Below, one piece after another: positions 7,811 to 13,672 of a DNA stretch of 16,979 nt. Both the position numbers and the translations under genes were made by a program. The notes under the pieces were generated by a model, which worked only from the letters and a program-made list of their open reading frames with translations, made no database searches and was not told the origin of the DNA. Source of the stretch: Candidatus Neomicrothrix sp. UBA2110 (lineage in GTDB: Bacteria; Actinomycetota; Acidimicrobiia; Acidimicrobiales; Poriferisodalaceae); NCBI GenBank assembly GCA_002331465.1, contig DCYM01000193.1, positions 1 to 16,979 on the forward strand, in the 5' to 3' direction. Position 1 is the first letter of the stretch. Each line of letters starts with the position of its first letter.

Positions 7811-8377
7811 TCAAACCTCAAGCAACTCTTGCTCCTTAACGCTGAGCGCGCGATCAATTTCGTCGACTGCGTTCTGGGTGAAGCGGTCGAGTTCTTTGCT
7901 AAACCATTCTTTGTCGTCAGACGATATTTCTTTATCTTTTTCGAGTGCATCTAAGTCCTGGCGTGCCGATCGCCGAAGGTTGCGGACGGCGACTCGACCA
8001 TCCTCAGCCATCTGCTTGACCACTCGTACCAGATCTCGTCGCCGTTCTTCGGTCAAAGGAGGAAAAACTAGGCGTAGCACCTCACCATCGTTGCTCGGGT
8101 TAATACCCAAGTCCGATTCCATGAGAGCCTTCGATATTCCCTCCATAGAGCCTCGATCAAAAGGCTGGACGACTAGTACACGAGCTTCTGGAACGGAGAA
8201 GCTCGCCAACTGCTGAAGGGGCACGCCAGCACCGTAGTAATCAACTTTCAACTTTTCGACGAGCGCTGGAGTAGCTCGACCTGTGCGAACAGTCGCATAG
8301 TCAGTTTGTGCGTGTTCTACTGCCCGTTGCATGCGTTCTTGGGCATCGTCACATATCTCTTGGGCGAACTCGCTCAC
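7811..8377 (-). CDS. frr: Ribosome recycling factor
   Basis: 188 aa, close to the usual 185. RRF with EF-G splits post-termination ribosomes. The sequence covers the whole family: an N-terminal helix with MQRAVEHAQTDYATVRTGRATPALVEKL, the small domain with VDYYGAGVPLQQLASFSVPEARVLVVQPFD, then the long helices with PPLTEERRRDLVRVVKQMAEDGRVAVRNLRR. The start is GTG and overlaps the pyrH stop as GTGA, so translation probably depends on pyrH. The pyrH-frr-cdsA order is widely conserved in bacteria. No anomalies were seen. Confidence 0.97.
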   Translation of the reverse strand: MSEFAQEICDDAQERMQRAVEHAQTDYATVRTGRATPALVEKLKVDYYGAGVPLQQLASFSVPEARVLVVQPFDRGSMEGISKALMESDLGINPSNDGEVLRLVFPPLTEERRRDLVRVVKQMAEDGRVAVRNLRRSARQDLDALEKDKEISSDDKEWFSKELDRFTQNAVDEIDRALSVKEQELLEV

Positions 8378-9120
8378 CTGACCAGCGTACCGATTGCGGC
8401 GCCGCCCAGGATGGACTCAAAATTGCCGCGCGCCATCAGGTCAAAAACGACGATCGGCATTTCATTGTCTTTACACACCGCGATTGCCGCGCTGTCCATG
8501 ACTGCTAACTCTTGGGAGAGAACATCGAGGAAAGAGACCTCTTCGAGCAGCGTGGCTTCTGGATCGATTTTCGGATCAGCGGTGTAAACGCCGTCGACTC
8601 CGGAGTGAGTGCCCTTAAGAACTACATCAGCGTCGATCTCAGCAGCACGGAGCGCTGCAGCGGTGTCGGTGGTGAAAAATGGGTTTCCGGTTCCAGCTGC
8701 AAAAATCACAACTCGTCCCTTTTCAAGATGTCGTACGGCCCTGCGTCGGATATAAGGCTCCGCTATCTGCGCCATACCGATCGCGGTCATAACACGTGTA
8801 GGGACTTCTGCTCTTTCAAGTGCGTCCTGCAGAGCTAGAGCGTTGATCACTGTGGCAAGCATGCCCATATGGTCAGATTGCGCTCGGTCCATGCCTCCAT
8901 CTGAACCGGACATGCCTCTCCAGATATTCCCTCCACCCACCACGACGGCGATGTCTACGTCATGGTGTTCACGAACGGCTGAAATCTCCAAAGCCAAGCC
9001 TCGCAGAATCTCACTGCTGATGTTGTCGTTGGAAGGGTCGGCGAGCGCTTCACCTGAAAGCTTAAGAACGACTCGCTTCCAGGGGCTTTCACCCTCCCAG
9101 CGTTGAGCCCGCTCCAACAC
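8374..9120 (-). CDS. pyrH: Uridylate kinase (UMP kinase)
   Basis: 248 aa. PyrH phosphorylates UMP to UDP with ATP and belongs to the amino-acid-kinase fold family; the bacterial enzyme is a hexamer regulated by UTP and GTP. Motifs: VVLKLSGEAL near the N-terminus, VVVGGGNIWRG, RAQSDHMGMLATVINALALQ, GTGNPFFTTDTAAALRA, and LKGTHSGVDGVYTADPK. The N-terminus runs about 15 residues beyond the usual start near the (K)RVVLKLSGE segment. No in-frame start codon lies closer, so the GTG at 9120 (or the adjacent TTG at 9117) must be used. It follows tsf with one base between, and its stop overlaps the frr start. Confidence 0.96.
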   Translation of the reverse strand: MLERAQRWEGESPWKRVVLKLSGEALADPSNDNISSEILRGLALEISAVREHHDVDIAVVVGGGNIWRGMSGSDGGMDRAQSDHMGMLATVINALALQDALERAEVPTRVMTAIGMAQIAEPYIRRRAVRHLEKGRVVIFAAGTGNPFFTTDTAAALRAAEIDADVVLKGTHSGVDGVYTADPKIDPEATLLEEVSFLDVLSQELAVMDSAAIAVCKDNEMPIVVFDLMARGNFESILGGAAIGTLVR

Positions 9121-9121
9121 G

Positions 9122-9916
9122 TCAGTTACCGATTTCCACCTGGGCGAATCGACTTATCGTCGCGGCACCCAGTAGCTCGGCTATGCCAAGCTTTTCGTCT
9201 TTGACAAATTTTTGTTCAAGGAGCGCCGTGTCTCTAAAGAAACCCGACATTCGCCCGTCGACGATCTTTTCGATCGCCTGTTCCGGTTTGCCTTCGTTTC
9301 GAGTGATGTTTTCTAGGGTTTCGCGTTCAGCGGCGACAAGGTCAGCCGGAACATCTTCTCGAGTGAGGTATTTGGGTCTGCTACTTGCAATGTGAAGCGC
9401 CACGTCGTGGGCAACTTCTTGGGTGCCATTGAGAATTTCCACAAGCACCGCGTTAACCCCTCTCCCGTTCTGTTGGTGAACATAAGCGTCAATCACGGAT
9501 CCTTCAGTTGACGCGTATCGAACTATTTGGCCGAGGTCGATATTCTCTTTCAGAGTGATTTTCAGGTTCTCAAGGCCGGTGGACTCTTGAGAAACGGCGT
9601 CCTCTCCCTCTGCGAGCACTGAGGCAAGAAGTGATTCAGCTAGCTCCCCAAATTGATCGGATTTGGCAACGAAGTCGGTTTCACACTTCAGTTCCACAAT
9701 TGCGGCAACCTCGCCTTCGACGCGAGCTACAACAATGCCTTCGCTATTATCTCGGTCGGAACGACTCGCGCTTTTGGCGATACCTTTTTCTCTTAGCCAC
9801 TGTGCAGCGACTTCAGCATTTCCGTCGTTTTCAACAAGGGCCTTCTTAGCATCCATCATGCCGGCACCAGTTGTTTGACGAAGAGCCTGAACGTCCTTGG
9901 CGGTGAAATCTGCCAT
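9122..9916 (-). CDS. tsf: Elongation factor Ts
   Basis: 264 aa. EF-Ts is the guanine nucleotide exchange factor for EF-Tu. The N-terminal UBA-like domain reads ADFTAKDVQALRQTTGAGMM and continues DAKKALVENDG. The core signature CETDFVAKSDQF, whose TDFV element contacts EF-Tu, follows. The C-terminal part includes FVKDEKLGIAELLG. The frame is open to an upstream ATG at 10012, but those 32 residues do not resemble EF-Ts and would overlap the rpsB 3' end. The ATG at 9916 matches the family N-terminus. An AGAGG sits about 13 bases before it, longer than ideal spacing. It is 37 nt downstream of rpsB, the near-universal rpsB-tsf pair. Confidence 0.97.
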   Translation of the reverse strand: MADFTAKDVQALRQTTGAGMMDAKKALVENDGNAEVAAQWLREKGIAKSASRSDRDNSEGIVVARVEGEVAAIVELKCETDFVAKSDQFGELAESLLASVLAEGEDAVSQESTGLENLKITLKENIDLGQIVRYASTEGSVIDAYVHQQNGRGVNAVLVEILNGTQEVAHDVALHIASSRPKYLTREDVPADLVAAERETLENITRNEGKPEQAIEKIVDGRMSGFFRDTALLEQKFVKDEKLGIAELLGAATISRFAQVEIGN

Positions 9917-9953
9917 GGGGTCTGATGTACCTCTTTGATTGATTTGGAATGGG

Positions 9954-10895
9954 TTAGTTTTCGGGGCTTTGGGAAGGCTCTTCAAGCGAAGTTTCTCCCG
10001 CCGGAACGTCATCTATTTGCGCGGCTGGTTCTACTGGGGAATCAACAACGGGTGTTGCTTGAGCCGCTTGCTCTGCTGCCATTCGGGCCTCACGAGCGGC
10101 CCCTTCGGCGAGCGCTTTTTGGGCTGCTTCTGCCTGCTCCATAGATACGCGAGCCTCTTGTTCGGGGCTGCGTTCGCCAGGGGAACTGACAACTACGCCT
10201 TTACTTTGGGCGATGTACCGGCCCTCTCGGACTGCGTCGGCGACAACCCGCGTGAGCAGCTCAGTGCTTCGAATCGCATCGTCGTTTCCCGGAATCACGT
10301 AGTCAATAAGGTCCGGATCGCTATTGGAGTCTGCCACCGCAACGACGGGAACCTTGAGGCGATTCGCTTCTGCCACCGCTATGTGTTCTTTAGGAGTGTC
10401 TAAAACGAACACAGCCTGGGGGAGCTTTTCCATGTCTCGAAGACCATCAAGGTTTCGCTGAAGTTTGGCGAGTTCTCTGCCGAGGAGAAGGGCTTCTTTT
10501 TTGGGCATGTTCTCAAAGTCGCCAACTGCCTGCATCCGCTCGAATTCGAGCATTTTCTCTACGCGACCTCTGATTGTTCGAAAGTTGGTCAGCATCCCAC
10601 CTAACCAGCGTTGGTTTACGTAAGGCATCCCTGACGCTTTGGCGTAGGTTTCGATCGGATCTTGAGCCTGTTTTTTCGTGCCGACGAAAAGCACCGTCCC
10701 GCCTTTGGCCACGGTGTCACGAACAAACGTGTACGCGGCCTCGAGCAGCCCGATTGTCTGCTCAAGGTCGATTATGTAGATACCGTTGCGTTCGCCCCAT
10801 AGGTAACGATCCATTTTGGGGTTCCAGCGACGAGTCTGGTGACCGAAATGGACGCCTGCCTTGAGCAGATCCGACATGGTTACGACAGCAGCCAC
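9954..10895 (-). CDS. rpsB: 30S ribosomal protein S2 with acidic C-terminal tail
   Basis: 313 aa, compared with about 240 for typical S2. The core is complete: MSDLLKAGVHFGHQTRRWNP at the start, then GERNGIYIIDLEQT, TVLFVGTKKQAQ, YVNQRWLGGMLTNFRTIR and a C-terminal core with VPVVAVADSNSDPDLIDYVIPGNDDA. From about residue 234 a tail of about 80 residues follows, rich in Glu, Ala, Gln and Pro, helical at first (EARVSMEQAEAAQKALAEG) and then probably disordered. The GTG at 10895 has GGGGGGAG six bases upstream. An in-frame ATG six codons later (MSDLLKAG) is a weaker alternative that would match many homologues. It heads the rpsB-to-ispG series; a 170-nt non-coding leader precedes it. Confidence 0.97.
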   Translation of the reverse strand: MAAVVTMSDLLKAGVHFGHQTRRWNPKMDRYLWGERNGIYIIDLEQTIGLLEAAYTFVRDTVAKGGTVLFVGTKKQAQDPIETYAKASGMPYVNQRWLGGMLTNFRTIRGRVEKMLEFERMQAVGDFENMPKKEALLLGRELAKLQRNLDGLRDMEKLPQAVFVLDTPKEHIAVAEANRLKVPVVAVADSNSDPDLIDYVIPGNDDAIRSTELLTRVVADAVREGRYIAQSKGVVVSSPGERSPEQEARVSMEQAEAAQKALAEGAAREARMAAEQAAQATPVVDSPVEPAAQIDDVPAGETSLEEPSQSPEN

Positions 10896-11065
10896 GATTT
10901 TCTCCCCCCACGGTTAGTCTGCTGCGCCAAGAGCGACACCGTTGCGAAACGGCGACCGTGAGGTCGTCTCGGCTGTACGTCAACTCGGACCCAACCTGAG
11001 TCCGCCGCTGAAGTCTAGCGACGCAACTTATAAAGCGGTCTTCAGTTCGCCCTCTGCGGTGCTTA
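10896..11065 (-). promoter_or_regulatory. Structured rpsB leader / xerC-rpsB intergenic region
   Basis: A 170-nt gap between the xerC stop and the rpsB start, with no ORF that I can support. It holds several inverted repeats: 11003-11008 with 11018-11023 (CGCCGC/GCGACG, G-U pairing on the minus-strand RNA), CTGAAG/CTTCAG at 11008-11013 and 11040-11045, CGACC/GGTCG at 10953-10957 and 10962-10966, and CCGTT/AACGG at 10939-10943 and 10948-10952. A GGAC/GTCC hairpin lies around 10987-11003. S2 operons in other bacteria are controlled by S2 binding to the leader, so a regulatory leader is plausible. I found no convincing -10/-35 pair. Not matched to a known RNA family. Confidence 0.45.
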
Positions 11066-11971
11066 TCAACCGCGAGGGTGATGTCTTCGATGCATTTCTC
11101 TTAGTTGTTCTCGACTCACATGGGTATATATCTGGGTTGTGGCTAGGTCGGCGTGACCGAGCAGTTCTTGAACCGCTCGAAGATCCGCTCCGCCGTCGAG
11201 CAGGTGGGTAGCAAATGTGTGCCGCAGAGCATGTGGGGATCGATCGGCTAAGCCCTTTGCTCTAAGGAGACCCAGCAATATTCGTCTCACGTCGCTACGG
11301 GTTAATCGGTTGCCTCTGCGATTCACCAATAGCGCAGTTGAGTCTCTTGTACCTGAGACGTAAGCCTGGTCAAAGATTTGGCTCCCTTCAGGAATCCATA
11401 GATTTAGTAGATGGCGACTAGGCGCATTTATTGGAACCCTTCGCGTTTTAGCACCTTTCCCCAGCACCTCCATAGCCACTCGTTCCGTACTGAAATTTAT
11501 GGCGTCCAACCCGCAAAGTTCCGCGACACGCAGACCTGAACCATAGAGAAGTTCGATTGTCAGTCGGTCGCGTAACTCGAGCGAGTTTTTTGGTGTCGTC
11601 TCATCAAAGAGTCGGTCAATCTCCTTGCGTTGGAGCACTCGAGGCAGTCGAGCATCTCCTTTCGGAGCACTGATATAGACCGTTGGGTCCAACTTAATAA
11701 GACCACTTCGGTGAAGCCATCCAAAGTAACGCCGCAGCGTGGAAAGGCGACGAGCAATAGTTCGAGGGGCGTATCCGTCGCCGCTCATCTTCGCTACCCA
11801 ACCTCTGACCTCGCTACGACCAACAGCTAGGGGGTCGGGACAACCACGGTCTTCGCTCCAGTTGATAAACCCCTCGAGGTCGCGGCGGTAAGCATCAATC
11901 GTCGCGGGAGAGGCAGCAGTCAGAAATCGAAGAAACTCGTCCACACGCCACATGTCCAGACTCACTCCCAT
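11066..11971 (-). CDS. xerC: Tyrosine recombinase XerC
   Basis: 301 aa, the usual Xer size. It probably resolves chromosome dimers at dif together with a XerD partner. The N-terminal SAM-like DNA-binding domain (about 8-95) reads DEFLRFLTAASPATIDAYRR. The catalytic domain keeps the full set: Arg148 in GSGLRVAELCGL, Lys in LGKGAKTRRVP, His247 and Arg250 in HALRHTFATHLL, His273 in LLGHADLATTQ and nucleophile Tyr282 in IYTHVS. The ATG at 11971 has no clear Shine-Dalgarno; the ATG at 11953 (MWRVDEF) has GGGAG 11 bases upstream and is an alternative. Position between rplS and rpsB matches the chromosomal xerC position seen in actinobacteria, which argues against a phage integrase. XerC versus XerD cannot be settled from sequence alone. 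Confidence 0.9.
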   Translation of the reverse strand: MGVSLDMWRVDEFLRFLTAASPATIDAYRRDLEGFINWSEDRGCPDPLAVGRSEVRGWVAKMSGDGYAPRTIARRLSTLRRYFGWLHRSGLIKLDPTVYISAPKGDARLPRVLQRKEIDRLFDETTPKNSLELRDRLTIELLYGSGLRVAELCGLDAINFSTERVAMEVLGKGAKTRRVPINAPSRHLLNLWIPEGSQIFDQAYVSGTRDSTALLVNRRGNRLTRSDVRRILLGLLRAKGLADRSPHALRHTFATHLLDGGADLRAVQELLGHADLATTQIYTHVSREQLREMHRRHHPRG

Positions 11972-12111
11972 GAAAGGTACCGATACAAGTGAGCTTCAGC
12001 CCACTCTGTAGCGCGCCCATCGGCTTGACGCCGAGGGTCAGGGTGAGCAAATCCCAGTCCTGAGTTATAGCCATTAGGGGCAAGAGTGCGCCGTCGGTGC
12101 ATACTGCGAGC
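11972..12111. promoter_or_regulatory. Divergent promoter region between xerC and the plus-strand pair
   Basis: 140 nt between the divergently oriented xerC start and the first small plus-strand gene. Promoters for both directions are expected here. On the plus strand CATACT (12100-12105) ends six bases before the ATG at 12112, the spacing expected of a -10 element for a leaderless mRNA, a common actinobacterial arrangement. There is no good -35. TTGACG at 12025-12030 followed 17 bases later by CAAATC is another weak candidate. On the minus strand TATAAC (12069-12064) could be a -10 for xerC, but no -35 accompanies it. No coding sequence seen. Confidence 0.3.
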
Positions 12112-12222
12112 ATGGGTTACAACCCGTATCGGAAGCACAACGTAACAACGGCCGATTACTTATTCTTGTTTGCGGCCGCTTTGGTCGCCACGACACTGGT
12201 CGTTTGGGGACTTTTCGGATAG
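12112..12222 (+). CDS. Small single-span membrane protein, 36 aa, uncharacterised
   Basis: A 36-residue ORF on the plus strand, opposite to all the large genes around it. The product starts MGYNPYRKHNVTTADY, a polar, positively charged head, and continues as one hydrophobic segment of about 20 residues ending VVWGLFG at the very C-terminus. By the positive-inside rule the N-terminus would be cytoplasmic. The start is ATG. No clear Shine-Dalgarno precedes it, but a possible -10 sits at leaderless spacing; an in-frame GTG at 12097 is an alternative. The stop TAG overlaps the ribosome binding site of the next gene. I do not recognise a named family. That it is real is inference from its protein-like layout, its tight spacing to the next gene and the lack of any other use for this sequence. 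Function unknown. Confidence 0.6.
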   Translation: MGYNPYRKHNVTTADYLFLFAAALVATTLVVWGLFG

Positions 12223-12233
12223 GAACTGATTTG
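12220..12233 (+). promoter_or_regulatory. Ribosome binding site overlapping a stop codon, fixing a TTG start
   Basis: The bases TAGGAACTGATTTG carry the TAG stop of the 36-aa gene (12220-12222), an AGGA Shine-Dalgarno core (12221-12224) and, six bases later, the TTG start (12231-12233) of the next gene. The overlap ties the two small genes into one translational unit. It also argues against the earlier TTG at 12204, which lies inside the upstream gene without its own binding site. Confidence 0.55.
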
Positions 12234-12440
12234 TTTAATCTGGAACCCGAGGAGGGATTCGAGGTAAGGCGAGTTCAGCCTTATCAGGCGTTGAAGCCGT
12301 ACGTTTGCCCGGGATGCAACCGCGATCTTCCACCAGGACTTGGCCACATGGTTGCTGTTCCTTTAGACGCGCCCGACCTTCGACGCCACTGGCATTACGG
12401 CTGCTGGAGCGCAAGGCATCGAAGGCGACCCCGGGGTTAG
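12231..12440 (+). CDS. Small putative zinc-binding protein, C-x2-C ... H ... H-W-H-x2-C-W, 69 aa
   Basis: 69 aa on the plus strand, eight bases after the 36-aa gene. It has potential metal ligands in an ordered pattern: Cys26-Pro-Gly-Cys29, His39, then His53-Trp-His55-x2-Cys58-Trp59, ending in an Arg-rich tail. The core reads VRRVQPYQALKPYVCPGC, PPGLGHMVAV, and DLRRHWHYGCWSAR. This resembles small actinobacterial proteins of unknown function, sometimes annotated in Streptomyces as ATP/GTP-binding, with a YRCPGC ... HxV ... RRHWHxxCW pattern; that is from memory and not checked. I see no P-loop, so a nucleotide-binding label would be unsupported. A zinc-ribbon or treble-clef fold is plausible. 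The start is TTG with AGGA six bases upstream; an earlier in-frame TTG at 12204 would give 78 aa. It converges on rplS, with 21 nt between the stops. Confidence 0.72.
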   Translation: MFNLEPEEGFEVRRVQPYQALKPYVCPGCNRDLPPGLGHMVAVPLDAPDLRRHWHYGCWSARHRRRPRG

Positions 12441-12461
12441 CCAACAGTGAAAGATGTTGGC
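12440..12461 (+). terminator. Possible terminator hairpin between convergent genes
   Basis: GCCAACA (12440-12446) and TGTTGGC (12455-12461) form a perfect 7-bp inverted repeat with an 8-nt loop, exactly filling the space between the stops of the plus-strand small gene and rplS. On the plus strand a T-rich run (CTTTTCTTTT, 12471-12480) follows about 9 nt downstream; on the minus strand no T run follows. The distance to the T run is longer than in a standard intrinsic terminator, so activity is uncertain. Confidence 0.35.
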
Positions 12462-12806
12462 CTAGTAGCGCTTTTCTTTTACTCGGGCAGATTTACCAAT
12501 GCGGTCGCGGAGGTAGTAGAGCTTCGACCGCCGTACATCACCGACTGCTATGCGTTCTATTTTGGCGAGGGTGGGCGCATGTAACGGAAACGTACGTTCC
12601 ACTCCGACACCAAAGCTCATTTTCCGGACAGTAAATGATTCTCTGATCCCTGAGCCCCGTCGAGCTATGACGTACCCCTCAAAGATTTGTGTCCGCTCGC
12701 GATTTCCTTCAACAACTCGAACGTGGACTTTGACTGTGTCACCAGGGCCGAACTGCGGGTGGTCACTTCTCAGTTGAGTTTGATCGACAACATCGGTGCT
12801 GTGCAT
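12462..12806 (-). CDS. rplS: 50S ribosomal protein L19
   Basis: 114 aa, the normal length. L19 lies at the 30S-50S interface. The family core is present in order: FGPGDTVKVHVRVVEGNRER, TQIFEGYVIARRGSGIRESF, TVRKMSFGVGVERTFPLHAP, KIERIAVGDVRRSKLYYLRD, and a basic C-terminus GKSARVKEKRY. The ATG has AGGAG ten bases upstream. It follows trmD after a 121-nt gap with its own hairpins, so it may have separate control. It is the last minus-strand gene before the two small opposing genes. Confidence 0.97.
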   Translation of the reverse strand: MHSTDVVDQTQLRSDHPQFGPGDTVKVHVRVVEGNRERTQIFEGYVIARRGSGIRESFTVRKMSFGVGVERTFPLHAPTLAKIERIAVGDVRRSKLYYLRDRIGKSARVKEKRY

Positions 12807-12927
12807 GGCGCACTTGCTCCTGGGGTGGGGTTCCGGATTGGGAACGGCGACTATTCGGGGCAGCGACTGGCCCTCAGGAAGGGCTACGGGCGTCGCAGCT
12901 AGAACGAATAGTTATGTTACCGGCCCG
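12807..12927 (-). promoter_or_regulatory. trmD-rplS intergenic leader with nested hairpin
   Basis: 121 nt with no supported ORF. A compound hairpin is visible: outer arms GCGAC (12863-12867) and GTCGC (12892-12896), inner arms GCCCT (12870-12874) and AGGGC (12880-12884). On the minus strand it lies about 60 nt ahead of the rplS start. TAACAT (minus strand, 12919-12914) fits the TAnnnT -10 pattern, but its -35 is poor. L19 leaders are known RNA regulators in low-GC Gram-positives; no direct match to them was established here. Confidence 0.35.
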
Positions 12928-13671
12928 TTACTCCGAAACGAAGCGGGCATCCACGCTTATATTGAACTCATTGAGAAGTAGCGATTCTTCTCGCGAAACA
13001 CCACGACGTTCAAGCAGGTCAGGTCGAAGTTCGGCTGTTCGCGCGATAGCCATAGCTTGACGCCATCGGTGAATCAACGCGTGGTCACCGCTTCGGAGGG
13101 TCTCGGGTACTTCGAACTCGCGAAACATAGCCGGTCGGGTCCACTGCGGATATTCAAGTAAACCGTCAGCGAAGGTTTCATCTGTCACAGAAACCTCGTT
13201 GCCGAGAACGCCGGGAACAAGCCGCGTTACGGCTTCGATCACCACCATGGCTGCAAACTCCCCCCCGGCAAGTACCACGTCCCCTACCGAGAGTTCATAG
13301 TCAACAAGGTTGGTTCGGATACGGTCATCGACACCTTCGTAGCGTCCGCACAGGAGTGAGAAACCGTCCATGGCGGCAAGTTCGGTCGCCTTTTGCTGGT
13401 CGAACTGAGGCCCACCCGGATCGAGAAGAAAAAGTGGGCGCGGAGGCTCGACTGCCTCAACTGCTGCGAAGGCCGGCTCGGGTTTCAATATCATCCCTGC
13501 ACCTCCTCCAAATGGCTTGTCGTCAACAGTCCGGTGAGGGTCAGTACTTGCCATTCGAAGATCGTGAACACGCACGTCAATTAGTCCGGCACCGCGGGCT
13601 CGACCCAAGACACTGAGTTGGGCCATGTTGTCCACTGCTTCGGGGAAAATGGTGAAAACGTCGATGCGCAT
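12928..13671 (-). CDS. trmD: tRNA (guanine37-N1)-methyltransferase TrmD
   Basis: 247 aa. TrmD uses S-adenosylmethionine to make m1G37 next to the anticodon, preventing +1 frameshifts. It is a SPOUT enzyme with a deep trefoil knot and acts as a dimer. Motifs: MRIDVFTIFPE at the start, PHRTVDDKPFGGGAGM, LLCGRYEGVDDR (active-site loop), and the knot SVGDVVLAGGEFAAMVVIEA followed by RLVPGVLGN. The C-terminal DNA/tRNA-contacting domain (about 165-247) is full length. The ATG lies one base after the rimM stop with GAGG upstream at about eight bases. Pairing with rimM and rplS is the standard rpsP-rimM-trmD-rplS order. Confidence 0.97.
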   Translation of the reverse strand: MRIDVFTIFPEAVDNMAQLSVLGRARGAGLIDVRVHDLRMASTDPHRTVDDKPFGGGAGMILKPEPAFAAVEAVEPPRPLFLLDPGGPQFDQQKATELAAMDGFSLLCGRYEGVDDRIRTNLVDYELSVGDVVLAGGEFAAMVVIEAVTRLVPGVLGNEVSVTDETFADGLLEYPQWTRPAMFREFEVPETLRSGDHALIHRWRQAMAIARTAELRPDLLERRGVSREESLLLNEFNISVDARFVSE

Positions 13672-13672
13672 T

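Noticed and set aside
9917..10012. N-terminal extension of tsf by 32 codons
   Set aside because: The extra residues do not resemble EF-Ts and overlap the rpsB end; ATG at 9916 gives the conserved N-terminus.
11066..11971. xerC as part of a mobile element or integron
   Set aside because: Its neighbours are core genes, no repeats or attachment sites flank it, and the composition matches its surroundings; chromosomal XerC is the simpler reading.
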